64,000 bases of DNA from Bacillus sp. FSL K6-3431. GTDB lineage: Bacteria > Bacillota > Bacilli > Bacillales > Bacillaceae_C. Shown piece by piece: positions 35,866-44,765 of this stretch. The notes under the pieces are model-generated. The model was given only the letters and a program-made list of their open reading frames with translations. It was not told the DNA's origin and searched no databases. The DNA lies in assembly GCF_038002605.1 (NCBI RefSeq), contig NZ_JBBOCT010000001.1:4898001-4962000 (forward strand), written 5' to 3'. The stretch's first letter is position 1, and each line of letters starts with the position of its first letter. The translations under genes were made by a program, and so were the position numbers.

Positions 35866-36726
35866 ATGGGGAAAAGACAGTTAACAATTCTAGAAAGTTT
35901 AAAAAAAGTCATTGACTTTGTGAAGCTACTTATTAAAAAGATAACGGAAAACGATGTGCCTGGGATGGCTGCGCAATTGGCATACTTTTTTCTGCTATCG
36001 CTATTCCCTCTCCTAATTTTTATGGTCACACTATTACCATACACCCCTTTGACTCAGGAGGATATATTCAATGTCATTATAGACTATGCTCCCCAGGAGA
36101 CATTGACATTGATCGAAAATACTTTAAAAGAGGTATTGGGAAATCGAAGTGGGGGGTTACTTTCCATCGGGATAATTGGCACCTTATGGTCCGCTTCTAA
36201 CGGTATGAATGCGCTTATGAAATCTATAAATAGAGCATATAATGTGGAAGAAAAGCGCTCATTTATTAAAGCCCGTGGATTGGCAATATTATTAACGCTA
36301 GCTATGATATTTGTATTTATTCTAGCCTTGCTACTTCCAGTATTCGGTAAACAACTTGGAGTATTTATCTTTTCTAATTTTGGTCAATCAGAAATGTTTT
36401 TGAATATATGGGAAGTCATGCGGTGGGTGCTCAGCCCTGTTATCTTGTTCGCGGTCTTTCTTGGCATTTATTACTTAGCTCCAAGCATGAAAATTAAATG
36501 TCTAACAGCTGTTCCAGGGGCGATTTTTGCAAGTCTCGGTTGGATTATCGTTTCACTTGGATTCTCCTATTATGTAACAAATTTTGGGAATTACTCATCC
36601 ACATATGGCAGTATTGGTGGAATAATCATTCTTATGCTGTGGTTTTATATATCCGCAATTATCATCATGGTTGGAGGAGAAGTGAACTCTCTGATGGGGG
36701 AACGAAATGGAGACTGTAAAGCGTAA
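35866..36726 (+). CDS. yfkH: YihY/BrkB-family membrane protein YfkH
   Basis: The 286-residue protein has six membrane helices and the YihY signature: GMAAQLAYFFLLSLFPLLIFM near the start, LLSIGIIGTLWSASNGMNALM and a C-terminal YGSIGGIIILMLWFYISAIIIMVGGEVN. The family was once misnamed ribonuclease BN; its function is unknown, perhaps export of lipids or small solutes. RBS GAGGTGG. A bidirectional terminator follows. Confidence 0.9.
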   Translation: MGKRQLTILESLKKVIDFVKLLIKKITENDVPGMAAQLAYFFLLSLFPLLIFMVTLLPYTPLTQEDIFNVIIDYAPQETLTLIENTLKEVLGNRSGGLLSIGIIGTLWSASNGMNALMKSINRAYNVEEKRSFIKARGLAILLTLAMIFVFILALLLPVFGKQLGVFIFSNFGQSEMFLNIWEVMRWVLSPVILFAVFLGIYYLAPSMKIKCLTAVPGAIFASLGWIIVSLGFSYYVTNFGNYSSTYGSIGGIIILMLWFYISAIIIMVGGEVNSLMGERNGDCKA

Positions 36727-36764
36727 AAAAACACCTGTTCTGGAAGAAAGAGCAGGTGTTTTTT
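36725..36764. terminator. Bidirectional terminator between yfkH and zosA
   Basis: AAAAAACACCTG pairs with CAGGTGTTTTTT across a 15-base loop, with A-run and T-run giving function on both strands. Confidence 0.9.
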
Positions 36765-36775
36765 GAGAAAGAAAG

Positions 36776-38704
36776 TCATGAGCGCAGCAGTCTTAATCCG
36801 TTTAAAATAACCAATATGGTGCTGCCTTCATGGCCAATTACACCAAAGGGTAGATCAATTAGTGCGAAGAAATTGGATGTAATTAGTATCAATATGACAG
36901 TAATGGAGAAAATGATGTTTTGTTTTATAATTAGGTTCATTTTTTTCGAAAGTCGAATGGCCTGCTCAATCCTTGTTAACTCGTTTTTCATTAACACAAC
37001 ATCAGCTGTTTCAAGAGCGATATCTGAACCTTGCCCCATGGCAATACCCACATCAGCTGTAGCTAGTGCTGGCGCATCGTTTATGCCATCTCCTACCATT
37101 GCAATTACTCCGTGCTTTTCCTTTAGTTGTTTAAGATGATTTACTTTTGTCTCAGGTAAACATTCAGCGATAAAGCTATCCAGATTGGCTTCCTTAGCTA
37201 TAATACTTGCTGTATTTTCGGAATCGCCAGTTAACATGATGGTTTTTATTCCCATTTTATTAAGACTGGTAAGGGCAGTTTTTGTCTCGGAGCGAATCAC
37301 ATCTTTTAACCCAATCATTGCGACAATTCCGTACTTATCTTTAACAAAAACAATTGTTTTTCCTTCTTGTTCTAGTAAGTTTCCTGTTCCCGAAGCGAAA
37401 GTAGCGGCATCTTGTTCGCCAACAAAATCTTGCTTTCCAACAAGCCACTCTTCACCAGCAATCATTGCTTTAACTCCCCAACCAACTACATCTTCAAGAT
37501 TATCGGGTGAGAATAGATTAAGCTCTATTTTGTCTTGCGCATAGCGGACAATCGCTTGAGCTAGTGGATGATTTGACTCATTTTCTATCGAAGCAATTAT
37601 CTGTAATACCTGCCCATAATCTGTATTTTCCCTTGAAATAAAATCAGTTACTTCGGGGTGTCCTTTTGTTAATGTACCCGTTTTGTCAAAGGCGATCGCT
37701 TTTACATTACTAATATTTTCTAAATGCGCGCCTCCTTTAAACAATATACCGTTTCTTGCCCCGTTGGAGATCGCGGATAAGGAAGCGGGCATGATTGCTG
37801 CAACAAGCGCACAAGGAGAAGCTACAACGAGTAAAATCATTGCCCGATAAAATGTATCTGTCCAAGACCAGCCAAGAACAAAATGAGGAAGAAACATCAT
37901 CAATAATACGATGAGTAAGACGATTTTAACGTAGATACCTTCGAATTTCTCAATAAAAAGTTGGGAAGGTGATTTTTCACTTTGTGCATTTTGTACGAGC
38001 TCAATTATTTTATGAAAAAGAGTGTCATTACTTTTTTTCTTGACCTCCGCAGTGAATGAGCCTGTTAAATTGACTGTTCCTGTGAAAATATTATCGCCGA
38101 CTTTTTTATCTGCAGGTATAGATTCACCTGTTATTGTAGCCTCGTTCACTGTTGTGTGGCCTTTCGTAATTTTTCCGTCTGCAGGAATCCTTTCGCCTGC
38201 TTTAACTAAAATACGATCGCCAACTAAAAGATCAGAGATAGAAACAAGTTCTTCGATTCCATTTGTGATCTTTAAAGCATTTTCAGGTTGAATATTCATG
38301 AGGTTGGATATTTCTTTATGACTTTTATTCATCGTGTACGTTTCAAGGGCGCCACTTAAAGAAAAAATGAAAATTAATATGGCCCCTTCCGTCCAATAGC
38401 CAATTGCTGCGGATCCAATTGCTGCAAAAATCATCAGCATTTCAACATTAAGCTCTTTGTCTTTCAGTGTTTCTTCTATACCTTCTTTCGCTTTAGCAAA
38501 ACCACCGATGAGGAAAGCGAAGAGAAGTATAATAATCGAAAGAGTACTATTATTGGATCTGCTAATAAGCCAACCGCATAAAATAAGTATCCCACTTGTC
38601 ATAGCTGCAATTAATTCAAGATGAGGAAAAGCCTTCATTAAAAATGATGGTGGCTTTGTAGGTTGGGCTAATTTTCGTAAAATTAATGTTTTTCCTTGCG
38701 TCAT
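36776..38704 (-). CDS. zosA: Heavy-metal P1B-type ATPase, ZosA-like zinc transporter
   Basis: The 642-residue pump has the actuator motif TGES (~192-195), the metal-path motif SPC (296-298), the phosphorylated Asp340 in DKTGTLTKG and the hinge MVGDGINDAPALATADVGIAMG. There is no N-terminal CxxC metal-binding domain. Cadmium/zinc/cobalt-type ATPases share the SPC motif; B. subtilis ZosA is such a protein and imports Zn under peroxide stress as part of the PerR regulon. A near-perfect PerR box in its promoter supports ZosA rather than CadA. RBS AGGAGGG is placed well. Confidence 0.82.
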   Translation of the reverse strand: MTQGKTLILRKLAQPTKPPSFLMKAFPHLELIAAMTSGILILCGWLISRSNNSTLSIIILLFAFLIGGFAKAKEGIEETLKDKELNVEMLMIFAAIGSAAIGYWTEGAILIFIFSLSGALETYTMNKSHKEISNLMNIQPENALKITNGIEELVSISDLLVGDRILVKAGERIPADGKITKGHTTVNEATITGESIPADKKVGDNIFTGTVNLTGSFTAEVKKKSNDTLFHKIIELVQNAQSEKSPSQLFIEKFEGIYVKIVLLIVLLMMFLPHFVLGWSWTDTFYRAMILLVVASPCALVAAIMPASLSAISNGARNGILFKGGAHLENISNVKAIAFDKTGTLTKGHPEVTDFISRENTDYGQVLQIIASIENESNHPLAQAIVRYAQDKIELNLFSPDNLEDVVGWGVKAMIAGEEWLVGKQDFVGEQDAATFASGTGNLLEQEGKTIVFVKDKYGIVAMIGLKDVIRSETKTALTSLNKMGIKTIMLTGDSENTASIIAKEANLDSFIAECLPETKVNHLKQLKEKHGVIAMVGDGINDAPALATADVGIAMGQGSDIALETADVVLMKNELTRIEQAIRLSKKMNLIIKQNIIFSITVILILITSNFFALIDLPFGVIGHEGSTILVILNGLRLLRS

Positions 38705-38771
38705 AAATAAATCCCTCCTTTGTATGATTGAGAAGAATAATCATATTCAATACCCTTATTAAATGACGAAA

Positions 38772-38794
38772 GCTGCCGCCAAATTGGCGACAGC
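38772..38794 (-). terminator. Hairpin in the zosA leader
   Basis: GCTG-CGCC pairs with GGCG-CAGC (38772-38780 with 38786-38794; one mismatch) with short T-rich sequence on the minus strand. It lies between the zosA promoter and start, and downstream of the MFS gene, so it may end the MFS transcript or shape the zosA leader. Confidence 0.45.
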
Positions 38795-38824
38795 AAAACT
38801 AAATAGTAATTAAATATATTAATT

Positions 38825-38853
38825 ATTATATCATAATAATTATAAACTGTGAA
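38825..38853 (-). promoter_or_regulatory. zosA promoter with PerR box
   Basis: On the minus strand TTCACA (plus 38848-38853) and TATAAT (38825-38830) are 17 bp apart. The spacer (38831-38845) reads TTATAATTATTATGA, matching 14 of 15 bases of the PerR box TTATAATNATTATAA. Repression by PerR and release by peroxide are inferred. Confidence 0.75.
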
Positions 38854-38859
38854 TTAAAA

Positions 38860-40026
38860 TTACAATTTTGTTTGTTTTTGTTTGAAAAAGATCAAGGCAA
38901 AGAAAATCATTAGCAACATTACTGAGATAATATGGAAAAAACTTTTTCCGCTTGTGAATTGTAATGCTATTCCACCTAGAACCGGACCCATCATGCTACC
39001 TAAACTAAATAAAATTCCACACATAATATTGCCAGCAGGCAGTAAATGTTTCGGTAGCAAATCTGTCATATAGCTAATACCAAGGGAGAAAGAGGAACCG
39101 ACTGCCATACCTGCTATAAAGAAACAAAGAAAAATAACTAAGGTTGAATTTCCGAGGAAACCTACCGCTGCAAAACTAGCACATCCAATAAACATCGTCC
39201 ATGTAAGAATATTGTGGCGCCCGTACTTGTCGCTTAATATACCTAAAGGGAGTTGAAATGCAATTCCTCCAATGGCGAAAGCTGGTAAAAGAATAGAGAC
39301 AGATTCGATAGAAATTCCCATTCGTAATGCGTAAATAGGAAAGTTCCCATTTAATGATGCTTCTAAAAATCCGTAGCCAAAAGGAGGTAGAAAAGCAACC
39401 CAAGCATATGTAAATACTTGACCGAAGCGCTGAAATGTACCAAAAATGGACGTGTTTCCACTCCCGTGATCGGGATGTTCATTGTGAATAAAAAACACAG
39501 CTAACCAAGCGAGAATGGCGATGGCCGCCGAAATTTGAAATGGTAGGGCGTCATTTACATAGACAAGTCTTGTCATAAAAGGGCCGGCAGCAAAACCAAG
39601 GCCGAAGAACAATCCGTATAATGATATGTTTTTGCCTCTTTTTTCAGGTGGGGAAAAAGAGGTGATCCATGTTTGGGAAGCAAAATGTAGCATATGGTCA
39701 CCAATTCCAATAAAAAAGCGAAGAGCAAACCAAAACCAGAATGATTGCCAAAGTGGAAAGAGAAATAAAGAAATAGCTACAATGAATCCACCAATTAAAA
39801 TCATCGGTTTGTAACCGAGCTTTCTCAAAGGAATCTCCATTAAAGGTGATGCAAGCAAAATACCAATATATAATGCGATCGCGTTTAATCCATTTAGTGA
39901 AGAAGGTAAACCTGCCTTTTCCAAAATAATAGCAATTAATGGGAGTAGCATTCCTTGTGAAAAACCTGATATGGCTACAATCCCAATTAATATCCAAAAT
40001 TGTAATTTTTGTCGTTTGTGCATCAT
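38860..40026 (-). CDS. MFS transporter
   Basis: The product (about 388 residues) has twelve hydrophobic helices and the MFS loop PLRKLGYKPMILIGG and its counterpart LSDKYGRHNILTW. The conserved motif ends and length fit small-molecule exporters. Substrate unknown. Three consecutive ATG codons (40029, 40026, 40023) follow GAAGGAG; the middle one is used here. Reading further upstream would add an implausible hydrophobic extension. Confidence 0.85.
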   Translation of the reverse strand: MMHKRQKLQFWILIGIVAISGFSQGMLLPLIAIILEKAGLPSSLNGLNAIALYIGILLASPLMEIPLRKLGYKPMILIGGFIVAISLFLFPLWQSFWFWFALRFFIGIGDHMLHFASQTWITSFSPPEKRGKNISLYGLFFGLGFAAGPFMTRLVYVNDALPFQISAAIAILAWLAVFFIHNEHPDHGSGNTSIFGTFQRFGQVFTYAWVAFLPPFGYGFLEASLNGNFPIYALRMGISIESVSILLPAFAIGGIAFQLPLGILSDKYGRHNILTWTMFIGCASFAAVGFLGNSTLVIFLCFFIAGMAVGSSFSLGISYMTDLLPKHLLPAGNIMCGILFSLGSMMGPVLGGIALQFTSGKSFFHIISVMLLMIFFALIFFKQKQTKL

Positions 40027-40163
40027 CATTATCTCCTTCATTAACATGATTTTAGAGTAATAGCAAAAGAAGGCAATATCAAGCAAATGTGGAAGATTAA
40101 AATCGAAAATTAAGGGAAAAGTTGATATAAACATTAATAAAGGTGAAAAAAGGAAAGTATAAA

Positions 40164-40547
40164 GTGGAATTTAAGATGAAAGATGGCGGTTTTTATGGGG
40201 AATTTGCTTTTGGAAGACTCGATATTTCTGGGGAGGAAACGTATGGAATTAGGCCCTATCAACTACTCGTATCATCGTTAGCGGTATGTAGTGGCGGGGT
40301 GTTGCGTACAATATTAGAGAAAATGAGGATGGAAATAGAAGATATTCAGATTACAGCGGAACCGGTTAGAAATGGTGAGGCAGTTAATCGGATTGAAAAG
40401 GTATGTATTCATTTTAAAATAAAAGGTAGCTTACTGAATGAAAAACGCATTGAAAAGGCAATGAAATTAACGAGAAAAAACTGTTCGGTGGTTCAGTCAG
40501 TAATTGGATCGATTGAAGTGGTAGAAACATTTGAGATAATTGAATAG
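40164..40547 (+). CDS. OsmC-family protein
   Basis: The product (127 residues from GTG 40164, AAAGGA nine bases upstream; GTG 40143 would add seven residues) has the OsmC/Ohr fold: a conserved Cys in SSLAVCSGGVLRTIL and a second in TRKNCSVVQSVI, the pair that reduces organic peroxides in OsmC and Ohr. The Glu/Arg surroundings of Ohr are not clear, so it is an OsmC-like protein of unspecified substrate. It is likely in one operon with chaA, 32 bp downstream. Confidence 0.8.
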   Translation: MEFKMKDGGFYGEFAFGRLDISGEETYGIRPYQLLVSSLAVCSGGVLRTILEKMRMEIEDIQITAEPVRNGEAVNRIEKVCIHFKIKGSLLNEKRIEKAMKLTRKNCSVVQSVIGSIEVVETFEIIE

Positions 40548-40579
40548 ATGAAGATGTTTTGTTGGGAGGAAAAGCATGT

Positions 40580-41638
40580 ATGATGAATAAAATATTTTTA
40601 ATAATGATTGCGATTGGTTTTCCTTTATCTGTGATTGGTTCATTGCTTCATTTTCCAAGTGTTGTGATGTTTGGTGTGTATTGTTTAACTATTATTGCAA
40701 TTGCTAGCATCATGGGAAGGGCTACTGAAAGTTTGACAATTGTTGCGGGACCGAGAATAGGCGGATTATTAAATGCAACTTTTGGAAATGCTGTGGAGCT
40801 GATCATTTCCATTTTTGCCTTGAAGGCGGGTTTGATCGGAGTTGTACTTGCTTCCCTAACTGGTTCCGTAATAGGTAATCTTTTACTTGTTGGTGGTTTA
40901 TCCTTTTTCATAGGAGGTTTCAAGTTTAAACGCCAAACTTTTAATGTCTATGATGCTAGGCATAACTCGGGACTGCTTATGTTTGCCGTAATTGTTGGTT
41001 TTGTTATTCCGGAGATTTTTTCGCAAGGGATGAGCAATACGAAAACGATCAGTTTAAGTGTCGGTATATCTGTTATCATGATCGCACTATATTTGGCAGC
41101 ATTATTTTTTAAGCTTGTTACTCATCGAGGGGTGTATCAGTCAAAAAATCAAGTGGAAAATATAAAGGATGAAGTACCGGAATGGAGTAAAACTAAAGCG
41201 ATTATTATTTTGGCACTAGCAACACTTGCAGTAGCATATACATCCGAGCGACTTGTTCATACATTTGAATCAGTAGGTCAAAGATTTGGTTGGAGCGAAT
41301 TGTTTATTGGAGTGATCATTGTTGCAATCGTCGGTAATGCGGCAGAACATGCTTCAGCCATTTTAATGGCTTATAAAAATAAAATGGATGTGGCAGTCGA
41401 AATTGCGATTGGCTCAACACTGCAAGTTTCCATGTTTGTTGCACCAATTCTTGTGATTGTATCCTTGTTTTTACCTACTTCGATGCCACTAGTATTTACG
41501 ATGTCGGAAATCGTTGCAATGGTTACGGCTGTGCTATTAACTATCGTGATTGTAAATGATGGAGAATCAAATTGGTTTGAAGGTGCGACATTGCTTGCAG
41601 CGTATTTTATTATGGCAATTGGTTTTTATTTGCTTTAA
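40580..41638 (+). CDS. chaA: Ca2+/H+ antiporter ChaA (YfkE)
   Basis: The 352-residue protein of the CaCA superfamily has eleven helices and the two duplicated exchanger motifs, GGLLNATFGNAVELIISIFAL and IVGNAAEHASAILMAY, each with an acidic residue that binds cation. It exports Ca2+ in exchange for H+. The ATG at 40580 has GGGAGGA nine bases upstream; upstream TTG codons are less likely. It precedes yfkD as in B. subtilis. Confidence 0.92.
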   Translation: MMNKIFLIMIAIGFPLSVIGSLLHFPSVVMFGVYCLTIIAIASIMGRATESLTIVAGPRIGGLLNATFGNAVELIISIFALKAGLIGVVLASLTGSVIGNLLLVGGLSFFIGGFKFKRQTFNVYDARHNSGLLMFAVIVGFVIPEIFSQGMSNTKTISLSVGISVIMIALYLAALFFKLVTHRGVYQSKNQVENIKDEVPEWSKTKAIIILALATLAVAYTSERLVHTFESVGQRFGWSELFIGVIIVAIVGNAAEHASAILMAYKNKMDVAVEIAIGSTLQVSMFVAPILVIVSLFLPTSMPLVFTMSEIVAMVTAVLLTIVIVNDGESNWFEGATLLAAYFIMAIGFYLL

Positions 41639-41720
41639 TAGGGATAATCAATCTGATTTCGGAAAATCATAAGGGTAGTAGACGGTTTATGCTGTCGTAT
41701 GATGAAAGGAGTTTACCCTT

Positions 41721-42515
41721 ATGAAGTGGCAAGTCAAAGCTTTTATGTTATGTATCATATTATTATTCGTCATTTGCTTCAGCTCTGACGCTTTTGCACA
41801 AACCAAATCGGCAAATGTAAAAATACCTGATTCAGTAGTAAATATTGAAAAAGAAAATACGATGCCACAGTCAGATGAAAATATACCTTATTTACAACCA
41901 AGTGAATTTACTAAGGAATTGCTTGAAACATCTGAAGTGACCATTGACAATCCGAATCTGATTAAAATTTTAAACGAATCCGCTATTAATAAATCCCCGT
42001 TTTCAATTGGAATGAGAGCTACGATTTATTTAGGAGAATGGCCATTGAATTATAAATCAGATGGCACGGATCCTAATTGGCAATTTCAAAAAATCAATAC
42101 CAATTTTTACGATAATCGTGAAGGAACAGAAAATTATCAAATCAATTATGTGCAAGAGGCACAAAAATCGATCCAGGGCGGTCTAACAGCTAAGGTACCA
42201 CAAGTAGAAGACGTACAAAAAATGATCTTACTCCATGCTATGAAAAAAACGAAATTGCCCTTGTCTTTTCAAACGGTGATTGGTAGAGGCACAAAACACC
42301 ATCAAATATATAATATTGCGCAAGGTAAGCTTGGATATTTACATGCTTTTGCGCCAGCTGTCCATGAAAAAGGACAGGTCACATATGGTGAAGTATATTT
42401 AGTTATAAAGGGAACAAAAAGGAAAATTATTGTCAAAAACGTTACATCCCAACCAATAGGGGCTTGGATCCCACTTCAAGGGTATCTTAGCTTTTCATTC
42501 CAAGGATCAAACTAA
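41721..42515 (+). CDS. yfkD: YfkD-family exported protein
   Basis: The 264-residue protein has a signal peptide (hydrophobic core 5-24, cleavage near DAFAQ) and the conserved YfkD body (IGMRATIYLGEWPLNYKSDGTDPNWQFQKIN, AFAPAVHEKGQVTYGEVYLVIKG). Its function is unknown; the B. subtilis gene is expressed during sporulation. It lies between chaA and pdaA, both in the syntenic yfk/yfj region. RBS AAAGGAG. Confidence 0.88.
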   Translation: MKWQVKAFMLCIILLFVICFSSDAFAQTKSANVKIPDSVVNIEKENTMPQSDENIPYLQPSEFTKELLETSEVTIDNPNLIKILNESAINKSPFSIGMRATIYLGEWPLNYKSDGTDPNWQFQKINTNFYDNREGTENYQINYVQEAQKSIQGGLTAKVPQVEDVQKMILLHAMKKTKLPLSFQTVIGRGTKHHQIYNIAQGKLGYLHAFAPAVHEKGQVTYGEVYLVIKGTKRKIIVKNVTSQPIGAWIPLQGYLSFSFQGSN

Positions 42516-42520
42516 ATAGA

Positions 42521-42571
42521 AGGAGGTAAGTAAAATGTATATATGTACATATTTACTTACCTCCTATTTTT
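42521..42571 (+). terminator. Terminator of yfkD
   Basis: A perfect 14-bp stem (42521-42534 with 42552-42565) is followed by ATTTTTG. The left arm incidentally contains AGGAGG. Confidence 0.92.
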
Positions 42572-42634
42572 GTCAAGTATTATTTTGTGATATTGGAAAA
42601 ATATAAGGAAAAGAGTGAAAGGCGGAACAAATAG

Positions 42635-43432
42635 ATGAAAACATGGCAAATGATTATTCCTATTTTATTCCTTGTTTTATTTAAAGCAGTAAGTGTGCAG
42701 GCTGTGTCAAATCAGCCGATTCATTGGGGTTTTAATAAAGGCACTAATGAGCAACAGGCGGAAGCGGGAACTGAATATGACCAGCTACTTAATAAGTATG
42801 GTGCATTTTATAAAGGAAACAAAGATGAAAAAATATTATATTTAACATTTGATAATGGTTACGAAAATGGTTATACAGGAAAAATACTTGATATTTTGAA
42901 AAAAGAAAAGGTACCAGCTGCATTTTTTGTTACTGGCCATTATTTGAAAACTGCCCCTGACCTAGCGAAACGAATGGTTAAGGAAGGCCATATTATCGGA
43001 AACCATTCATGGAGCCATCCAGATATGACCCAAATAAGTGAGGAAAAAATAAAAATAGAACTTGCGAAGGTTAAGGATGAAACCAAAATAATAACAGGGC
43101 AAGCGGATATGATGTATTTGCGACCACCACGGGGAATATTAAGTGAAAGGTCCATGAAAATAGCACAAGAAGAAGGTTATGTTCATGTTCTCTGGTCGCT
43201 AGCGTTTAAAGATTGGCTGACTAATCAGCAAAAAGGTTGGAAGTATTCTTATGACAGTATTATGGCACAAGTCCATCCTGGCTCTGTCATGTTGCTGCAC
43301 ACCGTCTCCAAAGACAACGCTGATGCTTTAGAACGGGTTATTCAAGAGTTGAAAAAAAGGGGATATACCTTTAAAAGTCTAGATGATTATATGTTAAAAG
43401 AAAAAGTCAAAAGTCCATTGATATTTGACTGA
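42635..43432 (+). CDS. pdaA: Peptidoglycan N-acetylmuramic acid deacetylase PdaA
   Basis: The 265-residue enzyme has a signal peptide (hydrophobic core about 5-20, site near SVQA) and a NodB polysaccharide-deacetylase domain: YLTFDNGYENG with catalytic Asp region, GNHSWSHPDM with metal-binding His, and RPPRGILS. PdaA removes acetyl from muramic acid to begin muramic-delta-lactam formation in the spore cortex, so it marks a spore former. The DNG variant of the DDG motif is characteristic of PdaA. RBS GAAAGGCGG. Confidence 0.92.
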   Translation: MKTWQMIIPILFLVLFKAVSVQAVSNQPIHWGFNKGTNEQQAEAGTEYDQLLNKYGAFYKGNKDEKILYLTFDNGYENGYTGKILDILKKEKVPAAFFVTGHYLKTAPDLAKRMVKEGHIIGNHSWSHPDMTQISEEKIKIELAKVKDETKIITGQADMMYLRPPRGILSERSMKIAQEEGYVHVLWSLAFKDWLTNQQKGWKYSYDSIMAQVHPGSVMLLHTVSKDNADALERVIQELKKRGYTFKSLDDYMLKEKVKSPLIFD

Positions 43433-43477
43433 TATCCATGTGCAAAATGGAATAGCGTGGTGTATTCATGTATTGTC

Positions 43478-43504
43478 AGGAGTTGATAACAGCTCCTTTT
43501 TTTA
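43478..43504 (+). terminator. Terminator of pdaA
   Basis: AGGAG(TTG) pairs with (CAG)CTCCT, followed by TTTTTTT. Confidence 0.8.
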
Positions 43505-43584
43505 TTGATTTAAAGAAGGAAGGAGTTAGACATTATAGTAAGTGGTGGTTCATCATTAAAGTTTTTAGCATATAGGAAAAAAGC

Positions 43585-43641
43585 TTGACATGAAACCAAA
43601 GAGTTCTATATAATCTAAATGTGAAACTAAAAGGTTTTATA
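43585..43641 (+). promoter_or_regulatory. Promoter with two ArsR-type operator repeats
   Basis: TTGACA (43585-43590) and TATAAT (43609-43614) are 18 bp apart. TGAAACCAAAGAGTTCTATA (43591-43610) fills the spacer and TGAAACTAAAAGGTTTTATA (43622-43641) lies 31 bp downstream, three helical turns; they match at 16 of 20 bases and each has AAAC/GTT dyad symmetry. They probably bind the ArsR-type repressor encoded in the same operon. Confidence 0.65.
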
Positions 43642-43666
43642 TCCGTGGAGACGAAGGAGAATGATT

Positions 43667-44101
43667 ATGGGTACAAACAACCAGAATACACTACAAGATG
43701 TTAAACAAACAGTTATATTTAAAGCATCTATTCAAAAAGTATGGAATACAGTATCGACCGCGGAAGGCATTGCATCATGGTTCATGCCAAACGATTTTGA
43801 ACCAGAAGTAGGGCATGAATTCCACTTGCAATCACCATTTGGTCCATCTCCTTGTAAAGTAACAGAGATCGATGCCCCTAACCGCCTTTCTTTTACTTGG
43901 GATACAGACGGCTGGATTGTCACATTTATTTTAAAAGAGTTGGGTGATAAGACAGAATTTACACTTATCCATAGTGGTTGGAAACAACCTGACGCTATTC
44001 TTCCAAAAGCGAACGAAAAAAGCTCCGTTATTCGCGATAGAATGGCACATGGTTGGATAGATATTGTCAATGAACGTCTTAAAAAGGCTGTTGAGAACTA
44101 A
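43667..44101 (+). CDS. SRPBCC/AHSA1-domain protein
   Basis: The 144-residue protein has the AHSA1 START-like fold that makes a deep hydrophobic pocket ([57 protein letters not shown]). Its ligand is unknown. ATG at 43667 lies six bases behind AAGGAGA; the ATG at 43661 is too close to it. It is transcribed with the ArsR-type gene that starts on the next base. Confidence 0.82.
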   Translation: MGTNNQNTLQDVKQTVIFKASIQKVWNTVSTAEGIASWFMPNDFEPEVGHEFHLQSPFGPSPCKVTEIDAPNRLSFTWDTDGWIVTFILKELGDKTEFTLIHSGWKQPDAILPKANEKSSVIRDRMAHGWIDIVNERLKKAVEN

Positions 44102-44476
44102 GTGTCATTATCAGCAGTAAAGCATGATGTATTTCAAGCTATTGCAGACCCAACTCGCAGAGAAGTACTTAGGCTACTTACTGAAAAAGAATTATCTATA
44201 GCAGAAATAACTTCCCATTTTTCTATAAGCCGTACAGCTGTTGCGAAACATCTGTATATCCTTTCAGAAGCGGAACTAGTCAGCGGACGAAAGGTAGGTC
44301 GAGAAAAACTATATCAATTGCACCCAGAACCATTAACAGAATTAAAACAATGGCTTTCTTTTTACGAACAATTTTGGAATAACAAATTGTCCATACTCAA
44401 ACATGTGGTTGAAGATAATAATGGGGAAAACGGGTTAAAATTGATGGAAACTGCACTTGATAAGCAGGATAAATAA
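44102..44476 (+). CDS. ArsR-family winged-helix repressor
   Basis: The 124-residue product has the ArsR fold (IADPTRREVLRLLTEKELSIAEITSHFSISRTAVAKHLYILSEAELVSGRKVGREKLYQL). No metal-binding CxC is present, so it probably responds to something else, as ArsR partners of SRPBCC proteins usually do. It starts at a GTG that follows the SRPBCC stop with no gap. Likely autoregulator through the two repeats upstream. Confidence 0.88.
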   Translation: MSLSAVKHDVFQAIADPTRREVLRLLTEKELSIAEITSHFSISRTAVAKHLYILSEAELVSGRKVGREKLYQLHPEPLTELKQWLSFYEQFWNNKLSILKHVVEDNNGENGLKLMETALDKQDK

Positions 44477-44523
44477 AAAGACGTTTGTAAATGACTTTTA
44501 CGTGAGATGTATGGATGTACCTT

Positions 44524-44549
44524 AAAAGCCGTCAATAGACGGCTTTTCT
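44524..44549 (+). terminator. Terminator of the SRPBCC-arsR operon
   Basis: A perfect 10-bp stem AAAAGCCGTC/GACGGCTTTT with an AATA loop, followed by CTT. Confidence 0.85.
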
Positions 44550-44678
44550 TATTGTTAATAATTACAGGATAATAGTTATAGGTCTATATGCACGTTGACA
44601 CTTACTTGGAATTAACTTACACTATTCGCTATAAGTGGTGATCCAGATGTGAACCAATACTAAGCGGAGGAGGTTGTA

Positions 44679-44717
44679 TAAATCTACATTTATTAGGCCG
44701 ATATGTAAGCGATTTCA
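44679..44717 (+). promoter_or_regulatory. SigD promoter with overlapping cre box
   Basis: TAAA (44679-44682), a 14-bp spacer and a perfect GCCGATAT (44697-44704) match the SigD consensus. The sequence TGTAAGCGATTTCA (44704-44717) fits the CcpA box TGWAAGCGNTWWCA at every position and covers the expected transcript start, so it should repress. The gene starts 49 bases after the cre. Confidence 0.82.
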
Positions 44718-44765
44718 ACAGAAAAGAAAGGTTTTTAGTTCAAACTTGAATAATGGGGTGAGGGT

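Noticed and set aside
38860..40134. Longer MFS gene starting at 40134
   Set aside because: The extra 36 residues contain an additional hydrophobic stretch before a strong RBS and triple ATG; a start at 40026 fits the family.
42521..42534. AGGAGG at 42521 as RBS of a small gene
   Set aside because: It is the left arm of the yfkD terminator and no frame follows.
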